NCBI RefSeq assembly: GCF_001653235.2
Contig: NC_035793.1
Span: 1,488,001-1,552,000, forward strand
Origin: Pochonia chlamydosporia 170
Taxonomy: Eukaryota; Ascomycota; Sordariomycetes; Hypocreales; Clavicipitaceae
DNA length: 64,000 nucleotides
Direction: 5' to 3'
Under the pieces are notes generated by a model, which worked only from the letters and a program-made list of their open reading frames with translations, was not told the DNA's origin and did no database searches. The stretch's first letter is position 1; each line of letters opens with the position of its first letter. Shown piece by piece: positions 20,242-31,609 of this stretch. A program made the position numbers and the translations under genes.

Positions 20242-21767
20242 TCAGTTGGGAGATTCATGACGCATTGCTTCCTTGGGTAGATACCGCTGTACAGCAGCTT
20301 CTCCAAAAAGGGTACTTAGCAAAAGAATACTTATTTCTGCTCAGGGTGTTAGACTAACTTGAAGTCTCCGATGGCTTGGTTGCTCGGCTACGATCGCCAC
20401 AACGCCACGGTCATATGACCCTGTTGAAGAATAAAGGAGCATTGATGAGGCGTTCTCTCGAACATATACCGCAAATTCATCAACAAATGATCGACTCAGA
20501 GCTTTACTTGGCCATTTGAACCCCTCCGTATTCGTCAACAATGTCCATTGTGAGGTTACTTATGGTCAGCCTAATTGAACTGAGACCATGTCTTTCATTG
20601 GATCACAGTCTACCAATTAGCATGAGCGATCCTCGATGGCGATTTCTTTGTTTACAGTCGCCTTACATGATTGGATTCCTTTTGCAAGCTCCAGTTAGCT
20701 GCAGCCTGCTTCAGCTCTCAAGCCAAACCAAGACGTCGTGGTCATCGAGAAACGCCGAGCTTATAAAAAGCACACCCTCAATAAGAAAGGACAGTGACGT
20801 AGTGACGACAGGGTGACGGATCAAGTACCGAGCTGACAGCTCCCTCAATTATTCTTTTAGCACTGTACATATTGCGAGCAAACGGCAAACAAACAGTGCA
20901 ACTGAACCGACGTTGCGTGAGCAGCAACCAACAATGATGGCTTCAAGCCACCCTAATAGTCCAGCTGCACAGAGGTCTATTCGGCACCCCATGACGCAAG
21001 GGCAAGACCAATTGGTCACTCCGTTTTTCTGAACCGTTAATGCATATACGAACATGCCGGGTTCAGGCTCAAAACATAGCGGTGTGAGGCACAGCCAGCG
21101 AGTCTAGATTGGGAGCGGCTAGCCGCATTGCGATCAACAAAGGAAAAAGCAACGCCAGACAAAAATAGATGGCTTGGCAACAATGTTGAAATATTCAACA
21201 ATTCAATTGCCGGCAGGTCAGAACGGAACGAATACAGTCATTGTGGCTTTCCGTTTTACATATTCGGTAGCATTGAGTCGAATGGAAAACTTGATTCCTC
21301 ATATTTTTAGACAATATCAGAGGCATCTATTCGTCTTACAGCCTTCGCATCAAAGCCTCTTGCAGAAATACTGGGGTTGCCAAAAACAAAAGGTCTCACG
21401 CTCAAACTCCACCCCTTTTTCATGCCGAAGGCGCGCTGCGTAGGGCTGCGGCAGGGAGGTGCCGATCAGGTTACAAATACGGGATGAGCATGCGCCTTTC
21501 TCGGCGTTGATACGATTGGTACAAAATCACCGGTCATGCTACTGCGTGTCGTACCTGAGTGTCTCTTGGGTACCGATCGGTAAATGTTGGCGGTAGAAGG
21601 CTGTAATATATAAACATCCATAAAGTAATGTCTTGGTTTACCCCTTTCTTTGGTAAAAGCCTGGCAATGGTACTGGGTGCAGGTTGCCTTATCTTTGTTG
21701 TGATCTACTAGTACTTCTTGCACATACTGAGAGACGGATTCTCCCTGTTTCGCCGGATTCTTCTACA
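20242..21767. other. Intergenic, upstream of tyrosinase
   Basis: 1.5 kb. Contains the tyrosinase promoter. The short ORFs here (60-91 codons) have no recognisable motif, and no repeat was noticed. Confidence 0.5.
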
Positions 21768-23792
21768 ATGGCGTTCAAAACTGCCATCTTGGTTTTCGGA
21801 TTAGGGGCAGTACCATGTGCTTTGGCGCAGAATCCTTTTCCTATAACCGGTGTTCCTGTTAGCAAGGGGACGAATGGTGTTCCACTAAGACGTAATATCA
21901 ATGATTTATATACCGCTGGCGGTGCTCAATGGTATGAGTAACGTCGATGACCCTTCTGGAGTGTATTTTGACAATGTAACAGGGATCTCTATATCCGAGC
22001 GCTGTCATCAATGCAGCAGGTCAACTACGCAGAACCTCTTTCTTACTTCCAAATTGCAGGTATGGCACATCTCTATCTGTCGTGACTGTAAATACTGACG
22101 AAACAGGTATTCATGGACGTCCGTTCATTGAGTGGAATAATGCTGGCCCGCCAAGTTTTAATGGCTGGGGAGGGTATTGTCCTCATGGTGTAAGTTTCCC
22201 TAGCCAAGAATCTCTCTCTGGTTCTTATCACTCACTCCTTTCATCATACAGGAAGAACTCTTTTTGTCTTGGCACAGGCCATACGTACTACTCTTCGAGG
22301 TAAGGTTATGTTACGCCCAACACCAATTGACCCCCTTCCTAACGGTTCCCAGCAACTGCTTGTAACCCATGCCAAACAAATTGCAGCAACATACCCTCAG
22401 CAACACCGCCAGCAATATATGCAGGCCGCAGAACAACTGAGGGCCCCTTTCTGGGACTGGGCCGCTAACACTGCCGTTCCTTCGGCCACAGTCCCCACGA
22501 CTTTGCAGGTAAATTTTCCAAATGGGCAGAATCTGCAGAAGCGTGCAATTAGCAATCCGCTGTATACATACAAAATACCTCAAGAGGTTCTAAACGGCCA
22601 ATACGGTCCTTTCGATCCAGCGGGCAGGACGCAGGTCCTTCGATGCCCAAGTCCGCAAAGTTATCCAGGAACAGCCAACAGCGCGCTGGCCGGCAGACCA
22701 TACAAACAATGGGTGGTTAGTATACTCAATCACTGAACCACATGAACAGCTACTTACCGGTGTACTCTAGTATGACACATTTACTCGTGCACAAAACTTC
22801 TCCAACTTTGCGTTGACGGGTAGCCTTTCCGTCAGTCTGGAGCTTATCCATAACACCATCCATATGGACTCAACCTGCAACCAACAATTTAGCAATCCGG
22901 AACTCTCGGGTTTTGATCCTTTGTTGTGAGTACCATAGCCAAGACACATAGCTGCCTCAAAAGCTCATCATGTCCAGCATGCTACACCATAGCAACATAG
23001 ATAGGCTATGGGCGTACTGGCAGGCCATCAAGCCAGATCAGGACATCTTTCACGATTCCTACTCAGGGCAGTCACGGTTTGCCTCTGCACCAGGCACAAC
23101 CATCACATCAAAATCTCCATTGCAGCCGTTTGTTGGAGCTAACAACGGGGTCCATACCACCGAGTCCGTGCGGTCTATCAGGAACTTTGGGTATTCATAC
23201 TTAGGCTTAGAGTACTGGAGGAAAAGTCCAACCCAGATGCAGCAAGATGCTACACGACTCATCAATCAGCTGTATTCATCGGGTTCCACCAAACCAAAAC
23301 GGGCTGCAGCCCGCGCGGAAACAGGACAGGTCAAGAGATTCTTTGCCCGTGTTAGCTTAGACAGGAGTGATGTAGAAAGACCCTGTGACATAGCAGTCTT
23401 TCTCAACGGCACGTGGGCTGGCGGATTCTCGCTCATGGCTCTACCAGCATCTGGTAGGATCAGCGCAGGTCTCTCGCTTGATACTGTGGTCCATGGACGG
23501 AACGGATTTTCAGCAATGGCCCTAGACTCGGCGATGAGCACGATGAGTCAGTCGATTGAAGTAAAAGTTATGCAGGTGCGTGAGTTATCTAAAACACAAG
23601 CGAGCAAAGAGCTGATCAGTTCCTTATCTTTAGCGGGGAGGCAAATTTGTTTCCAACGTGCGAGGTTTAAAGGTGGTATTAGAGAATGTGATAGTCACAC
23701 CACCGGCAACAGACGACCAATTCCCAACGTACTCAGATTCTACACTGCGGACGTTGGATATGAGTGGTAAGAGTCGGAGAGGGCATATTTAG
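21768..23792 (+). CDS. Secreted tyrosinase (type-3 copper monooxygenase)
   Basis: Oxidises phenols to quinones, for example in melanin formation. Eight exons: 21768..21931, 21983..22059, 22107..22189, 22252..22299, 22353..22712, 22771..22925, 22978..23575 and 23634..23792. They sum to 1644 nt, 547 aa, with no frameshift. Signal peptide MAFKTAILVFGLGAVPCALA. The CuA histidines are in GIHGRPF, CPHGEE and SWHRPY; the CuB histidines in HNTIHMD and MLHHSNIDRLW. PFWDWAA is also typical. The C-terminal domain (SMSQSIEVKVMQ, then RGGKFVSNVRG) ends with a short basic tail KSRRGHI. No laccase or polyketide synthase lies nearby. The exon structure is complex and only the spliced form shows an intact protein. 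Confidence 0.93.
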
Positions 23793-24599
23793 CACATTAC
23801 TGTGCGTTTTGGGCTTGTCTTTTTGGAGGTATAGGCACCGGGCATGGAAAAAGTCGACAAGGAAGTCATGGGAGCCAGCTGGTTTTGGGTCTGTGTTTAG
23901 ATTGTCAATAAGATGGGTTGTGTATTTAGGTACAAGGCCAAATAGACTAGCCGAGTCTCTGCGGATCAAGTAGTTAAGAATGAAAATATGTTTATCTGTA
24001 ATTTCTTTCAAGATGTCTTGGCACTACATAAGTACGATATGTTTCATTTCGTAAGAATAGGCTAGCTATGATTGTCTTTCCAACCATAACCATGAGATTT
24101 AAGGCACAAAATAGTGGCAATATCTTGTCCCATGTAGAGCTAGCTCGATCTGGCGAAGCGGCATGAGTGCGAAAACTCCCCACATAAGCTCATTCAACGA
24201 GTCTCCAAACACTGACGCTTTTTCAACAGCCTCGTGTTTTAGGATTCATAAGTCCGCAGAGTTCAAACTCCGACCAGCAACAGTATCGCATAACGCAAGT
24301 CCTCAGCAAAGACCGCAAAGTCCGATTTCTGTCCCAATGAGGCAAGTGGAGACGTCGCCGACGCTAGCGGGCCGCTCGCCGCCAAGATTCCAGTGCAAAC
24401 GACGCCGCCAAAATCTCCACTCATCCGGCGCCGAAATCACGAAATCGCGGACATTGTAAATATCCAGACTGATTCGAGTATAAATGACAGGATGTGCCTT
24501 CTAATTGTTAAACACTTTGATTCAACAACAAATCACCCAACACAAAGACAATTTGACTCTCAGCACATCTCCAACACTTAATACACAACTCGCTTCACC
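23793..24599. other. Intergenic
   Basis: 807 bp holding the tyrosinase 3' UTR and the promoter of the dehydrogenase-like gene. No recognisable ORF. Confidence 0.5.
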
Positions 24600-25430
24600 A
24601 TGGCTTCCTCATCTCCCTTCAAGTACAACAAGCTCCAGGGCCGACGAGTCCTCGTCCTTGGTGGCTCCACCGGCATTGGCTTTTGCGTAGCTGAAGCCGC
24701 CGTTGAACATGGTGCCTTTGTTACAATTAGCAGTTCCAACCAGACCAAACTCGACCAAGCCGTTTCTCGCCTACAGAGCCATGCCAAGGCCGTTGGTGTT
24801 TCCCCTGATAATATCACCGCCAAGACCTGCGACTTATCCAACGAAGACACTCTGGACCAGAACGTCATTGACCTCCTTGAGTTTGCCACCAAGAACGGCA
24901 AACTCGACCACGTCGCCTTCACAGCCGGCGACGCCTTGGTTCTTCCTAAACTGAACGATGTGACCCCCGACCAACTGCGTAAGAGCAGCACCGTCCGTAC
25001 CTATGGATCCATATTCGTCGCCAAGCATCTCCCCAAGTATATCAACCAGAGCGTCCAGAGCTCATTCACTCTTACTGGTGGTTCTGCATCCTGGCGCCCC
25101 TCTGCAGCTTTTGCTATCGTTTCTGGATTCGGTGCCGGCATCGAAGGCCTCGGCCGTGGGTTTGCCGTAGCCTTGAAGCCAGTTCGTGTAAATACCGTCC
25201 AGCCTGGCGCGGTGCACACGGAATTATTCAGCGGTATCCCTGAGGATCGTCTTCCTGCTGTTTTGGAGAGTTTTAAAAAGGAAAGTGTTACTGGGACTGT
25301 TGGTACGCCCGAAGAAGTTGCTGAGGCTTATGTTTACTTGATGAAGGATTCATTTGCAACTGGTGGTGTGGTTGAGTCAAATGGCGGACGACTGGTAGGC
25401 GATTCGAAAGATGAGTTTAAGTTTAGCTGA
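24600..25430 (+). CDS. Short-chain dehydrogenase/reductase homologue lacking the YxxxK pair
   Basis: A 276-aa single-exon Rossmann protein. The cofactor motif GGSTGIG (residues 21-27) follows VLVL, and CDLSNED matches the adenine-ring Asp block. The later VRVNTVQPGAVHTELF and the C-terminal GGVVESNGG are also standard. In the active-site region, aligning GFGAGIEGLGRGFAVAL with the usual YxxxKAALEGLTRSLA places Val and Gly at the catalytic Tyr and Lys. The family fold is certain. The protein may still bind NADP and act by another mechanism, as in several fungal atypical SDRs, or be a non-catalytic partner. Single exon, with start at a good ATG context (CACCATGGC). Confidence 0.9.
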   Translation: MASSSPFKYNKLQGRRVLVLGGSTGIGFCVAEAAVEHGAFVTISSSNQTKLDQAVSRLQSHAKAVGVSPDNITAKTCDLSNEDTLDQNVIDLLEFATKNGKLDHVAFTAGDALVLPKLNDVTPDQLRKSSTVRTYGSIFVAKHLPKYINQSVQSSFTLTGGSASWRPSAAFAIVSGFGAGIEGLGRGFAVALKPVRVNTVQPGAVHTELFSGIPEDRLPAVLESFKKESVTGTVGTPEEVAEAYVYLMKDSFATGGVVESNGGRLVGDSKDEFKFS

Positions 25431-25775
25431 ACAGTCACCAGTAATTATCAATGTTAGAATCACAGCGTAGGAATATTTTATATCTTTGAACGGCCTCAAA
25501 TATGCAGTTTACAAGGGTTGTCAGACTAAGTTGTACCAGGGTGTTTCCAAAGTGAGGCGAGCAAACACCCCGCAAAGGCGTTATGCTTGCGTCCAAACGT
25601 ACCTAGTTACTCACTAGCCGGGTTGGACCAGCGCACAGCGACAAACTCGAAGAGTAAGCTGGAGACTGTCATTTTGAGACGGGGTACTTTTCCGTGAAGC
25701 TGGTTGAGTTGTGTTGCGCTTCGACCGCTAAGCTTCCATCCAAATCTGTCGCAAAAGGTAGCTGGGAAACTTGCC
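25431..25775. other. Intergenic
   Basis: 345 bp between the dehydrogenase-like gene and the HET gene. Contains GTACCTAG-like bases near 25600. Nothing else seen. Confidence 0.5.
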
Positions 25776-28633
25776 ATGGCGCCAATAGACTACTCAAAAC
25801 GGGATAATATCGATACTGACTCCGAGGCTGAAGCGTCAGTGTCAGGGAAGAAAGCCGGTCCAGCATCAGCTACCACAAAGCCAACGGGCCCTCCAGCAAC
25901 ACAACCAAGCAACTCATCCACACGACCAATCGACTACTCCAAGTGGGACAATATTGACACTGATTCTGAGCCAGATGCGGCGATAACTAGCCGGAAGACT
26001 AGCCCCGCACCTCTTGCTGCCATACCAACGACATCCCAGGCTGGTATTGACAACTCCAAATGGGACAGTATTGGTGCTGATTCCAAGCATGAATGCATCC
26101 GAACACATGAAATCGCCAACCAAAGGACTTCACCTTCAACGTCTAAAACGCCTGGCTTGTCCACTCCGCCCGTCGATGAATGGACCAAATGGGAATCAAA
26201 TACTGGAAATTCAGGCTCTGGAAACTTGGATGATGCAGTCATGACACCACGCACACACTCTCTGGCGTCCATAGAGGCATCGAAGAGCTGCAATGCCGGC
26301 ACAAGTCCGATGCCAGAAACACCAGACGCTAATCTCATGGCCACTGAAACTGTGGCCCCAAAAAGCTCATCTACACAGCCGAACTTGAACCCTGGTTTGT
26401 CTCCTGTTCGCGGTGGACAAATAAATATTCTCTCCTCACCGCCAGGCCCAGATGGCCAAAGGAGTATTCTCGGGGTGCAAAAGCCTGCGTTATGCGAAGT
26501 TTGCTTCAATCTAGACCCGAATCAAGCGCCGCTGGATTCCGATCCCACACATTCGTGGGCAGTAAAGGAATACAACGTTCCTCCCGAAACGCCATCCTGC
26601 AAAATTACAATCCAAAAATCAACTTATCTACTCGAATCTGCAAAGGAGAGATGCTTCTACTGTACCGTTATTGCAACTGTTCTCGGGGCATTACACCCCG
26701 GGTGGGACAAGGAGGAGTCATTCATTCATATATATGTGGCTCAAGGCTTGCCCGTTGTGGTGAGACTCCAGTTCGGTAGACTTGCCACAAGGTCTATTGG
26801 AAGTGAAGCTCTTAGCGAGCTGGGTCTGGTGTTGCCTGACGGGGAGAAGATGAATTTTAGTATTAAGATGGCTGTTCGGGGTGAAGCCTTGGAGGCTGAG
26901 ATCTACAGACCACAAATTGTTCGTCATGAAATGAGCCGCGGTGGTAAGTTACTCTTGATGACATAGTTTTACCATGGCAGATCGTATCCACTAATGATTT
27001 ATCTCTAGACCTTACCTTGTTGCCACTGATAGAGTATATCGGCATCGCGAAAGAAGTCCCTCAACATTCCGGCGAAGGGAGATGCTACGAATTCATCAGA
27101 GATAACATAATCGAATGCAGGGGAAAGCATAAATGTGAAAGACAAGGACCCTTACCATTGCTTCCTGATCGCATCATCTGGATTCAAGCCAACAACACAA
27201 CCCAGATCCAACTCGTAGAGCCAAAAGATATTCATGCACAATACATCGCACTCAGTTACTGCTGGGGACCAGTGAAAAAAGACACATTTCTCACAAACGC
27301 ATCCTCACTTAATGAACGAAGAGCCGGTATTCAGTATAATGACTTACCACCTCTCTTCCAGGATGTCGTGCACTGCGCTCGTGTTCTGGGCATAGACTAC
27401 ATATGGATAGACCGCCTGTGCATTGTCCAGGGCAATGATAAAGACTTCAAACGGCAAGCTCCAAAAATGGGAGAGATCTATGGAAACGCAACACTCACCA
27501 TAGCTGCGGCGTCTGCGACGTCTGAAAACGACCGTATTCTGACAGCAAGGGACGACAAATGGATTTCCGGGGCGGCAGACACCGTCGTGAAGGGTGTGGG
27601 CAAACTCTCACTGAGGTTTCGACGGCGAACGCATCCCTTGGAAACGGAAGCCTCGGGAGGTGATTATGGGAAAGTTTCTACAAGAGCTTGGATTTGGCAA
27701 GAACGCCTTCTCTCCACGAGAACCATCTTTTTCACTCCTTCGGCACTGAAATTTGAATGCCGTTGCCACTCCGTCTGGGAAGGCTCCGGTCAGAGTATGA
27801 CAGGGAGATCATGGTCTGCCCGACTCGACAATATAACGCATCGCTCTTGGCTGGAGTTTGTTGAGGAATTCATGCGTCGGGACATCACCCATCCTTCTGA
27901 CAGGCTCCCCGCCATGGAATCAGTCATGAAGCGAATACAAAAACTTCGTGGGTGGTCGCCTCTCTGGGGTCTGTGGCAAGATGCGGTCGTTGAAAGCTTG
28001 TGTTGGAATTCCAGTGAGAAATCCAGTTACTCCGGCAAACACTGGTGGCGTATGAATCCAGGCTATTATGCGCCTTCTTGGAGCTGGGCTAGTATCGATG
28101 GTCCGATATCTTACGTCTCTGTTAAGGCTCTGGATTTCATAGGCAAAGGTGAGACTGACCCTATGAAATACGATCTGCAGGTTTGCAGGATAGATCCTGT
28201 CAGAGGTGCAATCACAGTCGGGGCACGATATGCGACCGTGACTCTTCATTGCCGCATCTTCAACTTTGGCAAGAAACCCAAACCAACTGAAAAGAACCTC
28301 CGCTACGAGTATAGTTTGCTAAACGTCTCGTCCAGCGGAGAACCTTTTCCAATTCATCCGGATGTCGCCCTGGAACCTTGGACTGATGCCGTTGGTAGCG
28401 AAGCACTACACCCAGCGCCTGTTCGACTTCCCCGTGACAAATCTCCTCCAACGAACTCGTGGAGCGCGGATTGCGTGTGTATTTTGGTTGGAATGCAGAA
28501 ACTGAGATGTCTGGTTTTGATCCTGGGGCCTTCTTTGAGAGAAGATGGGTGCTGGGAACGGGTTGGCATGGCCTCGGGACTTGAACCAGCCATCTTTGCG
28601 AGTTCAGTTGTACATGTCTGGAATATTGTTTAA
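25776..28633 (+). CDS. HET-domain protein with N-terminal Cdc37-like repeats
   Basis: A 930-aa member of the heterokaryon-incompatibility family, whose proteins mediate non-self recognition and cell death in filamentous ascomycetes. Two exons, 25776..26943 and 27009..28633; intron GTAAGT...CTCTAG. The HET domain begins near residue 490: YIALSYCWG, LPPLFQDVVHCARVLGIDYIWIDRLCIVQ, then MGEIYGNATLTIAAASA, and later RAWIWQERLLSTR and PSWSWASIDG. The N-terminus holds repeats of IDYSKWDNIDTDSE at residues 4-17, 52-65 and 91-103, with a weaker copy VDEWTKWES further on; this matches the start of the Hsp90 co-chaperone Cdc37 (DYSKWDKIE). Between them is a Ser/Thr/Pro-rich linker and a Cys block (CEVCFNLD, CFYC). 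Start chosen at the first ATG (25776). Confidence 0.9.
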
Positions 28634-29167
28634 GGAGTATATAAGCTCTTCGAAGGGAAGTTGGTATTTATCCTACGACTATTGCGACAGGACGAGGTCG
28701 TATAGGGACGGCCAAATGTTCTTTGGTGAATGGTATGCCTGTTACAGCCCTTACTTGTTAAGTATAATAATTAATATGACATACATACTCCGTGTGCGAG
28801 TGAAAATATCAGCTGGGCGAATAGAATGATCACCTTTGTGCCATATCGGTGGTAGAACCAGCGTCAGTGGGCTCTATCCCAGACAGAAATCAACGACTCA
28901 CACACTCCCATGACTCTGGGTTTAGACTGTCCCTCTTTCAAGGCGAATGTATATTTGATTCGATTGCCTTTAGTCATAGGAAACTCACCATACTATAACA
29001 AAACTTTTATTGCCGAAAGCGCCTGGTGCACAACAGTTGTTACAAAGCAGAATCTTATCCAAAATTAAGAGCGTAAATCTTTCAAGATAACTCACTACCC
29101 CTTCCCATGTTACTACTTCACTACTAATTGTTTATAATTAAAACGCCATTAGGTTCTTGGAATCGAC
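28634..29167. other. Intergenic
   Basis: 534 bp, AT-richer than neighbouring genes. Holds the HET 3' UTR and the promoter of the Zn2Cys6 gene. Nothing recognisable. Confidence 0.5.
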
Positions 29168-31211
29168 ATGGAAACTTCCAATCTGCACCTGCCACCACCG
29201 GACCACTCACATCGCATTACGTCAGCATCCCATTCTGGCTGGCTTACCATAACGACGACAATCTTTCAACTCCCTTTACCAGTCTCACCCAATGACATAA
29301 GTGAAAGCATGTCCTCGCCGGCAAAACCAGAAGATGTCTGCGTAGGATGTCGTTCCAGAAAGAAGAAATGCGATGTACGTGAACCCTCCCAGATATTCGC
29401 ACAAGCCCTCCCGGAGATAAGACCTAACCCGGCCATTGTGACAGGGAACCAGACCATCATGCGCTTCATGCCTCAAGCGAGGAGAAATATGTCTCTATTC
29501 AGGACTCACATCAGCTCGCTCTAATGCCGTCGGTCAAAATACCTGGCTGTCCGGTCTTGATCTCAGCAATGCAGCTCAATCGCAGGCATGGGATCACACA
29601 CCTCTCCCACCGCAGCCACCAGCATGGATAGATCCCGCGCAATGGATGCAAATAAACACCGACTCTGGCCTGAATCTATCCTTCTTACCGGACTCATCAG
29701 ACGTCAATGGCATTCCTACGCCCCAAAAGTCCAGCTCACCGTGCGATCCTCGATCACCACCTAGCACGGACAATCTTCCAGACACGCCTCTCTTCCTGGA
29801 ACTCGCCGACATATATTGTGAGCGACTGTATCCATTCATCCCCGTCATCCACAAAACCAAGCTCATCGGCACAATACAATCCGGCGGTATTGACTCCATC
29901 CCATCCGCATTGGCATTTGCCCTAGCCGCCGTCACGGCATCTCACCATCCTGATCAATCCGTCCAGTCTCGTCAGGACGGCTGGTTCCAAGACGCAAAGG
30001 TGCACACAGCAAAACACATGCACGCCCCAGACCACGCCGTGCAAAGCCTACAAGCCGCTGTTCTCATAATATACCAAGCTATTTTAGAAACAGACTTTTC
30101 CACCTCGTGGATTTTACTCGGCGAAGCTTGGCGCAAGGCCGTCGCCATAGGATGCAGCCAAGTCGACGGGGGCAAAGTTAATATCATTCCGGCGCTGGGC
30201 TTCAAGCTGCGCGGCCACTGGATCGAGACGGAAGAAGCCAGGCGAGTAACCTGGATGCTATACATGTTCGATCGAGGCGTCTGTTTCTCAGTCGGGCTCA
30301 TCCACGCCATCGACGACCGCCGTCTACGCATCAACTTTCCCATGCCAGATGAAATCTTCCAAGCCGCCTCGCCTACATCCCCGGAACCAACCATCAAAGA
30401 CCCCATTAAATTCTCTCCCGACCTAGACACCATCATCACTTCCGTACAAGCCCACTGTCGTAACAAATCCGCCTCCATGCAACAGCTACTACTCCTGTCA
30501 TACATCCTCCTCAGCAATATCAGCGAACTCCTCCACTCCCTGGACTTCGACTACGAAAAGCAAGAACCCAAACTAAACGCATGCATAGCACACCTCATCC
30601 GAATACAGCTCATGCTCCCCCACTGTGCGACAGACTTGTCCGCCGCCAAATACGAAGACTTCCCAGCCGTAGCTTGGCTGAACTTTGTGCTAACAGCGTG
30701 CACAATAATGTTGCACCACAGACCGCTCAAAGAAGGGGAAACTTTGGATGGACCTAGCTCCATGGCAACTCACTGGCCGCATTGTGTGGCTGCTGCCAGG
30801 AATAGCATCGCTATGATCCGCCAAGCATCGAGATCGTCTACGCACGTATTGATAAATGCGCATATCCCGACGTTGTTATTCACATTGAGTCGGATTCTCA
30901 TTATTGAATACTTCTGCCCTTCTAAACCGGAGCAAAGGGATAGTGTGGAGGGGAACTCTGTGAAATCGGCAGAAGTAGTTAGAGATGCAGCAATCAGGGC
31001 CGACTTGGAAGTGCTAATTCTGTCATTTACACGACTGAGAGATGCTTTGAAGAATGTTGGCAAAAAGTTTTATAAAGGGCTTGCGTTTTGGGTAATGGAA
31101 GGACCGCGGGTGGCTCCAGAAGGGAAGAGGATCGGCTCTCTGACTTTGTTGCATACTTGCGGAAACTGGACCGACATTCCTGATGATCAACACATCGATA
31201 TTCCCCCTTAG
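29168..31211 (+). CDS. Zn2Cys6 transcription factor with fungal_trans domain
   Basis: Nuclear regulator. Two exons, 29168..29374 and 29445..31211, 657 aa. The 70-nt intron (GTACGT...GTGACAG) splits the zinc cluster; splicing restores C58-x2-C61-x6-C68-x6-C75-x2-C78-x6-C85 (VCVGCRSRKKKCD then GTRPSCASCLKRGEIC). The middle region (FLELADIYCERLYPFIPVIHKTKL, then SWILLGEAWRKAVAIGC, EEARRVTWMLYMFDRGVCFSVG) is the fungal-specific transcription factor domain. A second ATG at 29309 would start just before the cluster and is also reasonable. It faces the sugar transporter tail to tail, 398 bp away, which fits a pathway regulator beside its target but does not prove it. Confidence 0.92.
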
Positions 31212-31609
31212 CGGTCAGATCTCTTGACATTTGCTTGCATATCGAAAGACACATTCCCTTAATGGATAGACTGTCGGGATGATCACGGCTAAGCCCTAGC
31301 CAGCCTCCACCTGTGAAAGGCAGGAGGAAATAGCGGCTAACCAAGGCGAACAATCACAGCGCATGAGACAAGTATTTACGAGCAAGTTAAAATATATTAG
31401 GCATCTTGACGACATCAATTGCCCAAACTGGTATCGTTCAACGTAAGTAAATCAACTAGAAAGACCGTCCCATATAAACCATTCCGCATCTTCTCATCAG
31501 CGCCCGGTTACCAGACAAACCACAGAGGCATCATAGTCAGACGCCGCGGTATGAACCATAGCGAAATCAAGGCAACCTGCAGTCTCCATATGCGTTCAAA
31601 GCATCACAA
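31212..31609. other. Intergenic, convergent 3' ends
   Basis: 398 bp between two stop codons of convergent genes. No recognisable ORF. Confidence 0.5.
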
